Assembly: GCA_000349905.1 (NCBI GenBank)
Contig: KB722748.1
Coordinates: forward strand, 368,798 to 432,797
Direction of reading: 5' to 3'
Length of the DNA: 64,000 nt
From: Volvariella volvacea V23
Lineage: Eukaryota > Basidiomycota > Agaricomycetes > Agaricales > Pluteaceae
Below, in pieces: positions 44,140 through 56,667 of this stretch; positions within the stretch are counted from its first letter, which is position 1, and the number at the start of each line of letters is the position of its first letter. A program made the translations under genes and the position numbers. Under the pieces are notes generated by a model. The model was not told where the DNA came from and made no database searches. It worked only from the letters and a program-made list of their open reading frames with translations.

Positions 44140-45167
44140 ATGGATGCAGAGCAACATGCCCAACGTCTCTTTTACTATGAGTGCATCGCTACCCATTTTA
44201 CAAATGAGCTACAGAAGAAATACACTCAGCGCGATCTACAAGCCGCGGCTGAGCGACTTGAACAGAATTCAAGATCCAGACCATTCGCTGCAGCTTGGAA
44301 GGTACAGGGATACGATGCGCAGATGGAACAGCTGAAGGAGTTGGATTTAATAATGCAAAAAGAACCAACGAATATAGATGAGTAAGTGGAGTTGCCACTC
44401 AAAGTCTTGCATTTACAAACCATTGATCTTATTTATTGCCATAGGATGTATGAAACTGTATCTGAAGCATGGAGTGCTATTACGTTGTACATGATTACCG
44501 TCGTGAATCGACTACCACAGAATGTTGCTCTGGAGGCTTCCAGACGGCTACACGAACTATCGTAAGTGGTAATGATGGTTTGTTAGCTCCAATCGCCTCC
44601 AGTACTGCATGGAAGTAGTTTGAGAGATAGCGGAGCTAATGCCACTCTAGTTGCAGGGCTATTTCGATCGGGATTGACAATGGTGGATTCAAATATGAAG
44701 GCACACCCCCAATTCCAGGACGACCCCCAGGTTGGACAAACCCTGATGTTAATTCTGCTTTCACCACCACACCGATGCTCCATTTCTCTACTAGTACCTT
44801 GCCACTTCCCTCGGGTCAACCTCTGAAAGCACCTCAGGATGAAACCAGGTCTTCAACCTTGACTCAGGAACCGGGCGTCCAACGGTCATCTAGACTACTA
44901 TCCCCATCAGAAATTACCACCTTACTGTCCTCCTTCGACCTTTTCGAACGTCAATTCATCCTAATTCAGCCTCACGACCCAGAAAAACCTCGATGGAATT
45001 ACATTGTTCAAGGGGTGCGCGTCAAGCTGAATGAAGGACGCGTCTATTATGTGTTGTTTGATGATATGTATGGTGAGGATATTGAGTACGAGGAAGATGC
45101 ATTGAAGGATATGCTGCAAGAAAGCGAAATTGTTGACGAGGCCGATACAGGGCCTAGCCGGCTTTAA
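44140..45167 (+). CDS. Conserved-looking protein of unknown function
   Basis: Exons 44140-44381, 44445-44561 and 44657-45167 join in phase; about 289 residues. The N-terminal half is helical (MDAEQHAQRLFYYECIATHF; LKELDLIMQKEPTNIDEMYE; EAWSAITLYMITVVNRLPQN). The middle is Pro/Gly-rich and disordered (GGFKYEGTPPIPGRPPGW). The C-terminal part is compact with alternating strands (FILIQPHDPEKPRWNYIVQG; VKLNEGRVYYVLFDDMYGED), a pattern that could be a small Tudor- or SH3-like barrel, and it ends acidic. I do not recognise the family and assign no function. Confidence 0.65.
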
Positions 45168-45398
45168 ATCACAGTCTGAGTAGACTTCTTGGATTTTCTT
45201 TAAATGTATACTACGCTAGATGTCAGTAATCTCATTTTCCCGAGTTGTTGTACATTCGTCTTGACAAGCCTGAAGACCAAACATCACAATTCCAACTTAA
45301 ACTTGAGGGGCTCTATCAGGCGAATGGACGTGGATAGTGTCTATTAATCAAGCTTGCACTAAGATAACAAGATAACAATAATGATAAAACGATAGCTA
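45168..45398. other. Convergent 3' region
   Basis: Between two convergent genes; AT-rich, no coding signal. Confidence 0.4.
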
Positions 45399-48300
45399 TC
45401 ACCCAGTCATGTCAACGTCCATCTCCTGCTGCGCCGTACTTTCTTCGCCTTCACCCTCACCCTCGACAGCCACGATATCCTCGAAGCTCTGCTCAATAGC
45501 AGGTATGTACCACCTGAACTTCCACATATCCCCCAGCTTGAAATGAGCATGATCAAACGCTAGAGCCACAAATGGTTCTAGTCGTGATGACTTCGCTCGG
45601 ATCTGATTGGTGACGGATGAAGCGTCTGAGGCTGTATCGGTATCTGCGTCCTTTTCTTTGTTTTGCTGGGCCACATCCGGATTGTCTAGGTTAGTGACAT
45701 CGGGTGTTGAGACCTCTGCCGACGATTCATCAGGTTGGGGTAAAGCAGGGGGTCGAAGCAACTCAGATGGCGGCATCTTAGGATACCTCGCAGAGAAATG
45801 TGTCAAGAGGATATTCTCCGCTCTCATCCTATGCAATCATTCAATAAAATCATTCATAGTCAAAGTATCAAGGAATCACGAACTTTCTGCCGATTTCTAG
45901 AGCTTGACCGACGGTGCTGTGGGCTTTCTTCTTGGCCAAGTCTTCTTGGTCGTCTGCCATGGTGGCTTCGTGTATCAGAAGTGTGGCTCTTTGACCTCCA
46001 TGGACGAGCGAATTTGTCGGCAGGGTGTCACCAGAAAAGCTGTCGAAGCATGAGACAAATCAATTAAAATACTAAAATACGCAATGCAGACGCGGTAGAA
46101 GGCATCAAAACTTACACAATGCTCCAACCGTCCTTATGCTTGATCACGGGTCCGAAACACTTGGTTCGGTGACGTACGTCCACAGTGGTGAAGCTCTGTA
46201 AGCACATGATATCACATAGCTTTGCTACAGCTTGTCGAGATCTGCGCAGCCGGGTTCAGTCAATATATGCGTCCTTCGCGGAGCAGGAAATGACATATAC
46301 CGTTCATAACTAGTCCAAGGTTCGTCTCCACCGACTCTCCACACCCTATGGCCAGTAGTTAGATACCCACCCGAGTTGCGCCAAAGCAGGGCTTCGCTCA
46401 TAATGGGTATAACTCCATTCGTGTTCAGCCAGTCCGTGTCGTTGGTGTTGCTGGGGTCGTCGTTCTCCCCAACATTTAGGACTAAACCTAGATCGGTGAT
46501 GTCGGAGCGTTCACGAAGGTAGAGATGAACTGATCGAACTGTTATGAGGAATAGAGGATGTTTGGGAGGAGGATCCAGCTGGTATAAAGGCGAGTAGTGT
46601 GAATAGGGGCAAATGATACGATGCAAAAGAAAGCTATACCATCTTTCGCTTCTCGAGAATCTGGACAACTCCCATGTGATGATCCGCGTGTATATGACTG
46701 ACATAGAGGCACTTCAAGTTTCTCAATACTTCCCATACACCGTCCTGATCCTTTCTCTTCCCCGATTTCGGCTTGGGGCCATGAGTCCCGAGTCCATACT
46801 TTCTAGTTAGCTGACCCCAGGTACCTTCGCCTGCATCGAGGAGTATATTGCCCCAATACGGGACTTGAATCAGTGTTGAGGAAACTAGAAAAAGGGTGAG
46901 TTACAATTGTGTGGCGCCTATAAAATGAGTTATACGCACCGTTCCTATACTTGGTCGGAATGGCGCTACCAGTTCCTAGAGGAGCGATCACGATATCTTT
47001 ACCCTTTCTTTTATAATGAGAGCTCTCCTTTTCTTGTCTTACTTTGGCCGTAGACTCGGGAACTGGTTCAGGAGTAGGCTCGGGACTTGCAGCATGGGAT
47101 GATTTCCGAGGCGCAGACCTGGCAGTTGGTGAAGCGGTGGGTGATCGAGTCGGGTCCTTCTTTCTCCTTCCCCTGCCAACAACTGTAGCACTTGCTTGCT
47201 CTTCACCCTCGCTTTGCTCACTCTCGACCTCACTACGTTCACTGCCACTCTCGCCCAGACGCTTTTCTTCCTCAGCCTCGTCATTTCGCTTCTGGCTCTC
47301 CGCCCTCTTTCTCGTCTCCCTTCTTGTTACCACTCCTGCCAATTTGTTATAGGCCTCAGTAGCCAATCTCACGTCCTCTCTGGCTTTCTCAAACTTTTGT
47401 TCCGTCAGTTCCGGTAATTCTAGCATGTTCACAACTTCGTCTCCGTGGTTGCGCTTAGATTTGGTACTGGGAGATGGGGGACGGCTTATGACGGATGGAT
47501 GGAAGAGGTCGCCTGCACGTTCTGCTGTGACATATTGTGGGGCGCCTGGTGGTCTTACGGTGATTAGCATAGTGCTGGTCATTGGGTGGGTCAATGGTGG
47601 GAGGTTCGGTACTTCTGTATGCGTCCAATGAAATCGAGCGGAAAAGTTGAGAGCGGGTGAGTAAATGCTATGATTGGAGAGTAATTTGAACTGCTTAGGA
47701 CTTACCTGAGAGAACTTTGGAAGGGCGGAGGGAGAATTTTGGTAACGGGAACATCTGAGGGTCGAGTTTGTTCAGGCGAAGTTGACTATATGCGGCACTT
47801 GTGAATGTTATTGGGTCTGGGAGGTATTCAGGCGAAGATACTACATGCTGAAGATCCAAGTTTAAGCTTTAGAAGGGTTAATCGCATGGGATTTAGTGAA
47901 ATGGGCCTTACATGAACCGTATCTGGGAAGCCCTTCATGAATTGAGTGTATCGAGGGTCTTCAAGAACATCTTTTCCGCAGAGGTGATAAATCGTCCTGA
48001 CACTGTGCTCCTTGAGATCTTCTGGCTTTGTTGACCGGAAACGTTGATAAAATAGTGATTCTTGGAATGTTGAAATTAGGGATGAAATATGCGAAGTTGT
48101 GGGTATATCCAATACGATGACAACCTGTGGGTTAGGTGTAGACACGTTCGAACAATCTCATGCAAATACTGCTTACACCTGGAGGTTCACTCTCGTCCAA
48201 AACATCTTCAGGTCTCACAGTCCTCTCTTCTTCGGTTTCCACCTCCGTTCCATCTTCACCTACCATCTTCACCTTCACGGTAAACCTAATGGTCTCGCCT

Positions 48301-49511
48301 TTCGTCAACTTTCCTCGTATTGAACCATTGGGGACGTTCAGCGCTTCAGCCTTTTGAGTGTCGAATCTACCACGGACGCGGGGGCCGACGATGACCAGGG
48401 CTTGAGTACAACCAGGATCGCGTGATTCGAATTTTGGTAGCTGAGAATGATAGCCAGGAGGAACCGCAGCCCGTTTGTAGATGTCTGGCTACCATAACGT
48501 GTCAATAAACAACTCGGATTCAAAATCGTGATAGATGTATGCAAACCTCGGCATCTGGTGCGTTTGACGAAGACGCGTCTTGATTAACCAAAATTTCTGA
48601 AAGAGTTGAGTCATTCACAAGTTCAGTTTTAGTCAAAGCCGATTGTTCATTCGTAGTTAGTCCTTTCTCGCTTTTCACCTTCGATCCTTTTCCTTTCTTT
48701 TGTTTCTGTTGTTTTTCGGTCTGTTTGGTGGTGCTATTTCCGGGTGCCTTTGCCTTTGATGCAGGAAACATGGTTTGTATCATCGATATTCGCAGATCTG
48801 AGTGTGTCGCAGGGTGTTCTGCTTGAGTTTGAGGAGGAGATGGCTCTGGACTTGGACTTGGATCAGTATTTGCGCGTTTCTTTGGCCTTGCATCCTCGCC
48901 AACAGTATCTCGTTTCCTTTTAGACACAGAAGACGTGGAAGCTTTTGAATTAGGATCCTCCAGCTGCTTGTACACGGGGAACGCGTATACAGTGATATTG
49001 TCGTCTAAATAAATGGGTTTGGGATCTGTGGACCAGTTTCCTGGGTTCGCTTCGCTGGTAAAGATGGGCATGGAATCTCTAGGAAAAAAATGATTAGTTT
49101 CGTGGTCAAAATAGGGGTTGGTGAGGGGAGCACACGCCTGTAGGTGTACATTCGCATTGAAGCCATAAAATGGTTGAGTCCGGGAGGACCTGCAACGTGG
49201 AACTTTGATATAGTAGCATCTGCAAACGACATTAAAAGTCCTGCGGCACGTCACAAAATGAGCTGTGCGTCAGAAGCGATGATCTAGTGCGACATACCTG
49301 CTACACCAGCTGCCGTGTCCGATCGTAAATCAGTGAGAAAAATCCCCCTCATTTTCTTCAACCCTCCTCTGCCTGCCCCCCTACTACTAAAGAAAGCCCT
49401 GTTCGTATTTTCTCCAGCATTAATCAGATACTTTGCAGAGTCGAAGGTCACAATAATGCTTGGATTAGTATCCGAAGAATATGACGTGTGGACATGTGTA
49501 GACCAGTTCAT
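45399..49511 (-). CDS. tRNase Z, long form (ELAC2/Trz1 type)
   Basis: It removes 3' trailers from precursor tRNAs in nucleus and mitochondria. Long forms have a degenerate N-terminal beta-lactamase half and an active C-terminal half, both visible here. N-terminal half: VTFDSAKYLINAGENTNRAF, MRGIFLTDLRSDTAAGVAG, KFHVAGPPGLNHFMASMRMY. A Lys/Ser-rich linker (about 48600-48950) and a second disordered insert (about 47000-47400) make it longer than usual. C-terminal half: IAPLGTGSAIPTKYRNVSST, GNILLDAGEGTWGQL, the metal-binding LYVSHIHADHHMGVV (HxHxDH, near 46676-46699), VKHKDGWSIVFSGDT-like text near 46100, and AENILLTHFSARYPKMPP near 45800. The first usable ATG is at 49511. The open frame continues upstream to about 49790 without ATG and with mitochondrial-targeting character, so a 5' exon or non-AUG start is possible. 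Confidence 0.88.
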
Positions 49512-51299
49512 GGATGCTGTAGGTTTCGGTGAGTGTTCCTTCGATGGCGTTTTGCTTGTAGGTGTTGTGGTCGACGCTGAACGTGATGTTGAAGAATTCA
49601 AGTGACGAGAATGGAAAGAGGCCGCCCGCCAACGGCTAGAGGAATAAGTACAGCCACGATGGAAGAGGGAGAGTGTCCCTTGTCTAAGCAAACCGGCCAG
49701 CTTTGGTCTCGCGAGTCTAAGACGATGGTGAGCGCGCAATTCTGCCTCGACGCTGTGGATGTCGATGGCAATGAGTCGAATTTCTAGCACGTGACAGGGT
49801 CCGGTAAATTAATTAATATAATTCAACTTCGCACCAGGGCAGAACTGCATTCACCCTCACGGACGACTTCGTTCGCAATCTCGAGTGCCAGTTGTGGGCA
49901 TGTATTAAAATCATGGATTAGCACGACATCATTGATTCACTCTATTGTGAACTCGACGAGGCGTGTTTGGATGCTATTTGTGTTCTACCTGATGTTAGTT
50001 GCAGGCAGAGAACCGGTCTTGGAATTCCAAAAAGTGAGCCACCTAGCCTCGAAACCGTTTTGTAAAAGGATCATTCGGTGTACTTCAAGAAGATGGGAAG
50101 GGCTCAGAGACTACAAGGTTGTAGATGAAATTTAGAAAGAGCAAAATAGTGGGCGATTATACAGTAAACTGCGAGTGCGAGACTTGATATTTTGTGCACG
50201 CAAGTGAATTCTCAAGCTAATACCCTCACCCTCACCTTGCCCCTATCTGACGCCGACAATCACCACAAACGCAGCCTGAACCCCAGAGAAATGTTGCAAG
50301 CCTAAAAAATTCAGATTCAAGAAGATGCATGAGGCGTTAAAGGAGGCGTTCCCTCATTGATTGAGGCACTTGAGTGGCCATCTCATAAGATTTGATCAAA
50401 TCTTGCCAGTGAGCGGAGATATGTAGGTGAGATGTCAAGATATTGATACTACCCAAGATAGGCATTTTCTTTGTGGTTCGTTGGAGTTATAGTACCGATG
50501 GGTGGTGAGGATAAGTGGACCCGGGTTATATTGCAGTAGGATTTGGATTAGCAATGGCCCGGGATCAAAGGAAAGCCACATTCCTGTGTGGCTTATGATT
50601 TATTTCATGTTGTTAGCGTATAAGTACATATGCTACCTAATTTTTACGCTACATATTGCATAATTGCATAGTTTCCAAAGGGTCGCATAGCCACGATTGG
50701 TATCATAACGAAAAGGAATGGAACTCGGAGAGTCATAGCTTTCATAGGATCGTGGAAAAGGACTAATGTCGTCGACGACAATGTAAGTATAAATATATAG
50801 CTGTGCGTACGCGTACTGTGGCTATGGCTATGGATACGACTCGGAGAGAATGTGATACATCGGGTGCTAGAGCTAGGCTAGTGTGCACATGAGTGATAGT
50901 GGACAATGCATGATGGGGCACATACTGGCATATGCAGTATGGCATGTGGGCATCAGATCAACGTAGTTTACCTAGAACTACGACGGCGGGATAAATACAA
51001 CGCTCGCTGAGCGTTTTTGGGACCAGGGACCAGGCGCCTGGGAGTCGTTAAATCGTGATAATCGTACGGATATGGATAGCATAAGAGATAGAAAACTGGC
51101 GAGTGAAGAGAAGGGTGCTGGTGGGTGCACGAGTGCGATATGAGTGTGTTCGTACAGATGATGATGGCGATGATGGAGTGAGATACAGCAGTTTGTGAGC
51201 GAGAGCATGGACGTGAGAGCAGGAATGAGGGTCGTGGGGGTCATGATCATGACGTCGTGACGGTGGGGACAGAAGGGCAATGACGACGGTGTAGGGAAG
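49512..51299. other. Gene-poor stretch
   Basis: No gene seen over about 1.8 kb beyond the possible upstream extension of the tRNase Z frame (to about 49790). AT-rich to 50.8 kb. A short CCCTCA-type run near 50222-50240 is too short to be a telomeric or satellite array. No tRNA or 5S-like structure found. Confidence 0.45.
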
Positions 51300-51799
51300 T
51301 TATTGATAGCCCTTCCTGGCGTCTTTTTTTCCGTGGCTTGCCCTTGTAGCCATTGACTCGAGTGACGTCGTGGACTCGTGCCCTAGTTCAACCTTTACAA
51401 AGCCAGGAGGCATGTACGAGTACCGCTGGGATTTACGACAGAAGGCTGCCTGGCTTAGCCATTTCCATAGGAGGACTGCACGACGCTGTAGGGAGACAGA
51501 GCCCCCAGAGCCGGAACGGGAGTGAGCGTGGCCGTAAGGGTGATTAGATTTGGACTGTGGTGGGATGGGAAGGGGAAATTCGTCGTCGTGCTTGTTGTCG
51601 TTGCCTAGAGGAAGCTTTTCTGGAATGCGCTTCTTCCGTGCGGCAGCGGAGGGTTGGCGACGTCTAGAGCGAAGGATGTGTCAAGGACTGCCACGATGCA
51701 GGCACAAAAAGAGAAAAAACATGAGGTGCGGACTTACAAAAGTTTTCGGGGTGCCGAAGGTGCTGGAGGTTGTGGTAGCGTGGATGGGGCGGTAGGCAT
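51300..51799 (-). CDS. Small basic protein, two exons, unknown
   Basis: Rebuilt by hand: exon 1 51799-51738, a 74-nt GT-AG intron, exon 2 51663-51300, in phase, ending TAA; 141 residues. Exon 2 stays open for 121 codons in a compositionally mixed sequence. Start context is AGCAATGCC, with TATAAA at 51910-51905 upstream on the same strand. The protein begins MPTAPSTLPQPPAPSAPRKL, then is very basic (LRRQPSAAARKKRIPEKLPL), then DDEFPLPIPPQSKSNHPYGH, and has one more hydrophobic part (RRAVLLWKWLSQAAFC). It ends with a conserved-looking SYMPPGFVKVELGHES and a basic tail. No family is recognised; the Arg/Lys stretch suggests nuclear or nucleic-acid contact, which is a guess. Confidence 0.55.
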
Positions 51800-51904
51800 T
51801 GCTAATTGGCGTGAAAAGTAGTAGGCGTTACGGTAAGATAAGGGGAGAAGGATGTGATTCGAGGGAGTCAGAGAGACACGAAGAGGTATCAGAGGGCCAG
51901 GGAA

Positions 51905-51910
51905 TTTATA
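51905..51910 (-). promoter_or_regulatory. TATA box of small gene at 51799
   Basis: TATAAA on the minus strand, about 105 nt before the ATG at 51799. An upstream in-frame extension of the ORF would run through this element, which favours the ATG at 51799 as the start. Confidence 0.5.
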
Positions 51911-52479
51911 CACTGGCGCATCCCGCAGAATCAGGTGCACGCGGACACGTTGGCCTTGACGGGCTCGACAGATGCGCAGAACGCGTTGCAGGCCTAGGCC
52001 ACGTGGGGTTAGCAGAACTGAGAGTTATTGGCGGCTGTAAACGGCATCTCCATTTGAGAGGAGCGAGTGGGGGTGATGAGAAAAGGGACAGGGCTGTGGG
52101 TCTGAGGTGGATGAATGGGTGGAAATTGGGGGTGCCTGCTGGCAGCTGCAACGAGGCAGATCGTGGGCGGGAGGCGGTTCGATGGTGATGGCGGACGGGG
52201 AGCGGGCTGAGGCCAAGCCGCCCTGAGGTCAGGGCCCTGGGCCACAAACGTCATGGCTGATCATGATAACGATGCGATTTGCTGGGCCATCGGGGCATAC
52301 AACATTTGCAGACTCGCGTACCAGTCGCGCTGTGATCTTGCATGCTGATCAGCAGAGTGCTATGGCTTCCCGCATTTGGTATCCAATTCAGATAATCGGC
52401 CAACTCCGATTCAAAAATTTTGATACACTCGCCAACTTTTTCTGTCCATCTACATCTCTCTTCCTTCCTCAGTTTTGCG
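51911..52479. other. Divergent upstream region, no gene seen
   Basis: GC-rich, with Pro/Ser-rich open frames on the minus strand that lack support. The right end is the promoter of the importin gene, with a CT-rich leader (CTACATCTCTCTTCCTTCCT). Confidence 0.45.
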
Positions 52480-55400
52480 ATGGACGTAAGTGTTCGTCCC
52501 CAATCGTCGCCGATCCTGCTCCTCATCACACCCCCCGCAATCCCTGCAGCCCAATTTCGTGCAAGGGCTTCACAGCTTGCTCGCGCAGACAACATCTAAT
52601 GACACAAACCATGTGAAAGCCGTATGCATATCTCCCCATCGCACATAGTACTGCCCCCCACACATCTACCGTTCAATCCCAGGCCACCGCAACACTGAAT
52701 CAGGAATACTACAAAAATCCGGCATGCATACCCGGCCTAGCCACCATCATCGCGAGCTCACCAGAGCAGTCCGTATGTCCTCATCTCATCCACACATCCC
52801 GATCTCTCTCCTCAAATCCACACGGCACAGGTTCGCCAACTTGCTGCCGTCGAGATGCGCAAACGCGTCTCACAAAACAGCGGAGTGCTCTGGACTCGCC
52901 TCGGTCAGGACGAGCGAGAGCAGATAAAAGAGAGACTCCCGGAGCTCATCCTCAACGAATCAAAGTGTGTCCATATGCGTGTCTATCATCGTCCTTTTCT
53001 TTATCGCATCTACTCTGCTTAGTAAACTCGTACGACACTCCTCTGCCCGTGTTATCGCTGCCATTGCTTCCGTCGAGATCCCCAATGGAACATGGTCACA
53101 ACTACTGCCTTGGCTTCACCAAACTGCAACATCACCTCAGGTTGTCCACAGAGAGGTTGGAATATTTATTCTCTTCACCGTCCTTGAGAACATCGTAGAG
53201 GGCTTCCAAGATCATCTCCAAGCTCTGTTCAAGCTGTTCGCTGATCTCTTGAACGACCCCGAGAGTCTCGAGGTCCGAATCACTACTGTTAGGTATGCCT
53301 ATTTGATGAGTCACCTTTGCATTTCTAATAGCGTGCAGAGCTCTTGGTGTCATTGCTCAATATATCGACTCCGATGACAAGGCCGACCTAGTATGTATAT
53401 GCGCTTGCTCGTCAACTTCAACTAACACCCTTATAGAAAGCTTTCCAAGCCCTATTGCCCGATATGATCAGGGTTATTGGCCAGTGTGTAGAAAGCAGCG
53501 ACGAGACTGGTGCCCGACAACTATTTGATGTCCTAGAGACGCTTCTCATCTTGGTACGCCATACAATATCCCCATTTCCTTGGCTCTGACGCCGGCCTAC
53601 AGGAAGTTCCGCTCCTTGGCAAATTCATTCCCGAACTCGCACATTTCTTGCTTCAATGCGGTGGTAACCGCGCTTTTGATGGCGAGCTTCGTGTTCTCGC
53701 TTTGAATGCCCTGAACTGGACAGTTCAATAGTCAGTCCTCGCTCTTAATTCCATTTCACAGCGACCTCATGTCCTTGATAGCAAAAAATCCAAGGTTCAG
53801 AGCCACAACTTGGCTGCTGCCATCCTGGAAGGGTTGATGCCCATCACTACGGAGGAAGAGCCGGAGGATGTCGATGATGACGCACCTTCTCGTGTATGTC
53901 TCTCGAGTTTTGAGCTCGCCGTGCCCTAATGCTCTGTACAGTCTGCTCTCCGCATCATCGACGGTCTGTCCACCGCACTCCCGCCCACCCAAGTTTTCCC
54001 CGCTCTCCGCAATCTCATCCGCCAATACTTCTCTTCGCCAAATCCCAGCTTCCGCCGCGGCGCGATGCTCGCCTTGGGTGTTGCTGTCGAGGGCTGCAGC
54101 GAATATATGACTCCCCTCATGGGTGAGGTGTGGCCCGTCATTGAAGCGGGTCTCGTCGATCCCGATCCATCTGTTCGCAAGGCTACTTGCGTTGCTATCA
54201 GCTGTCTGTGCGAGTGGTTGGAGGAAGCGTGTGTCGAGAGGCACCAAGTCCTTGTGCCCGTAAGTTGATCGCGTCCACTTGCATTCTCCCGCTAATATCG
54301 CATTATTAGGGCATCATGACTCTCATCAACGACCCCGCTACTCAACGAACCGCATGCACAGCTCTCGATGCTCTCCTCGAGATCCTTCACGATGTCATTG
54401 ACCAATACCTCCCCCTCATTATGGAACGTCTTGCTGGTCTCCTTGAAACTGCTCCTATCCCCGTCAAAGCTGTCGTCACTGGTGCCATCGGCAGCGCCGC
54501 ACATGCATCCAAGGAACATTTCCTCCCATACTTCAGACCCACAATGGCACACCTCCAACACTTCCTCGTCCTTACCGGCGAGGGTGAGGAAATTGAACTT
54601 CGCGGTATCACTATGGATGCCGTTGGCACATTTGCTGAGGCTGTCGGAAAGGACGTTTTCAGACCCTATTTCCCTGATATGATGAAGCAAGCGTTCCAGG
54701 GGCTTGAGATGGGTAGTGCAAGGCTTAGGGAATGCAGCTTCCTGTTCTTCGGAGTTATGGCTCGCGTCTTTGAAGAGGAGTTTGCTCCTTATCTGCCTAG
54801 TGTTGTTCCTCCGCTTTTGGCTAGCTGCAAGCAACCCGAACAAGGAGACGAGAATTTATCTGGTAGGTTTCCTTCGGGACTTGGCGTAATTTTGCGCTTA
54901 TTCATTACTCGTTAGTTTCCGTGGCTGATGCAGCTTCAGCCTTCAGTTCAGGTAACAGCCCGGCCAACGGCGATGTCGACGTCAACGGAGACACCTCTAT
55001 AGAGCTTGAAGATATTGATTTGGACAAGATGTTGGACGTCAACAGCGCGATTGCGGTTGAAAAGGAAATTGCCGCGGACACGATTGGCACGTTGTTTATG
55101 GCAACCAAACAACACTTCTTCCCGTATGTGGAGCCATGTGCGCTCGAACTTGTGGCTCTGCTGCCGCATTATTATGAAGGAATCAGGAAGAGCGCGACGG
55201 ATTCGTTGTTGGAGATTGTTAGGACATTTTATGATTTGAGTGACCATGAGCCTTGGCAGCCCGGTTCAGTGGTGAGTTATTAAATTTTGGGGTGGTTTGG
55301 GAATTTTTTTCTGATTATGCGGCGGTAGACTGCTCCACTTCCTCAGACTGTGAGGCAACTTATTGGGCACAGTATTCATCCATTGTTGGAGATGTATGAG

Positions 55401-56667
55401 ACTGAGGATAACAAGTACGTCTTGTCCTTAACTCCTTAACCCCACCCCTACCTCGTCGGATGAGATATTTACTCAGCTCACTTCGAATCAACGATATGTG
55501 ACCAACTTATTTCCAACACTTCTGATCTTTTTTTGCCTTACGCGTTACGCGTCTGGATCCGTGCTAATGGCTTGTGCTAACTATTGCTGCTATTGCTGTT
55601 TAGGTCCGTCGTGTCTGCGCTTTGCATAAGCCTTGCGGAGACAATTAATAAAATTGGGCCCGCATTTGTTGAGAATCGTGAGTGCTGTTACATGTTTCAT
55701 ATAACGAGACTAGCAAACTCATAGCCATCGGCGGTATTTAGACCTCGATGCTATTTGCAATATCGCTAAGCAGGTCCTTGAGCAGAAGGCTTTCTGCCAA
55801 CAAGATCCTGATCAAGATGACGATGAGGAGGCCCCTGAAGATTCGGCCGAATACGACTCTGTGCTCATTTCATCTGCTGGGGATCTTGTCTCTGCCCTGG
55901 CGAATGCGTTGGGCGTTGATTTCACCCCTGCCTTCAACACGTTCTTGCCTCTCATTGTCAAATACTACGTACGTTCCCCTGACCACTAGTCTGATGCCCG
56001 CGACTAATGGATTCACTATCAATAGAGACCGAATCGCTCTTTGAGCGATCGTTCATCTGCTATCGGCTGTCTTGCCGAGATCATTGGTGGAATGAAAGGT
56101 GCTATTACACCTTCAACTCAGACACTGCTCGAGCTGTTCTATGGAGCACTCAACGACCCCGACGCCGAGGTCCTGAGCAACGCAGCGTTCGCGATCGGTC
56201 TCCTGGTCGAGAACTCTGAAGTCGACCTGGCCTCGCACTATGGTCTCCTCCTCCAACGACTAAGACCGCTGTTTGACGTTTCACCCGACATGCCGGCTGC
56301 GCGGTTGAACGCGAAGGATAACGCCGCTGGAGCTGTTGGACGCATGATCGTTCGCAACCCGGCTGCTGTGCCTCTGGACCAGGTGCTGCCCGTGTTCATC
56401 AACGCGCTGCCGCTCAAAAACGATTATCTGGAGAATCGACCCGTGTTCCGCGCGTTGTTCTTCTTGTTTAAGAATAATAGTGGTGTTGTTCTGCCTTTTA
56501 TTGACCAACTGTTGGCGGTGTTTGCGCATGTGCTGGACCCGACGGGGCCGGATCAGGTTGGGGATGAGGTGAGAGGAGAGTTGATACAGTTGATTGCGGC
56601 GTTGAATGCACAGGACCCGGGGAGAGTGCAGGCGGCGGGGTTGGCAGTGTTTTTATCGGGGGCGTAA
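52480..56667 (+). CDS. Importin beta family, Kap123/importin-4
   Basis: A nuclear import receptor, in yeast chiefly for ribosomal proteins and histones H3/H4. The first exon encodes only Met-Asp before a GTAAGT donor at 52486; exon 2 starts at the acceptor before PNFVQGLHSLLAQTTSND. Further exons read LNQEYYKNPACIPGLATIIA, VRQLAAVEMRKRVSQNSGVL, KERLPELILNES, AAIASVEIPNGTWSQLLPWL and HREVGIFILFTVLENIVEGF, the typical N-terminal HEAT region. The middle has MPITTEEEPEDVDDDAPSRS, GAMLALGVAVEGCSEYMTPL and NDPATQRTACTALDALLEIL; the C-terminal part has ELEDIDLDKMLDVNSAIAVE, DTIGTLFMATKQHFFPYVEP and GLLVENSEVDLASHYGLLLQ. HEAT repeats run the full length, about 1,080 residues. More than ten introns; the one before 55600 is longer than usual. 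Confidence 0.92.

Noticed and set aside
50222..50240. CCCTCA repeats resembling telomere or satellite
   Set aside because: Only about three units, and not the TTAGGG type found in basidiomycetes; probably chance.
53756..54843. Two long minus-strand frames of 160-180 codons
   Set aside because: They are antisense to Kap123 exons that have clear HEAT-repeat sequence.
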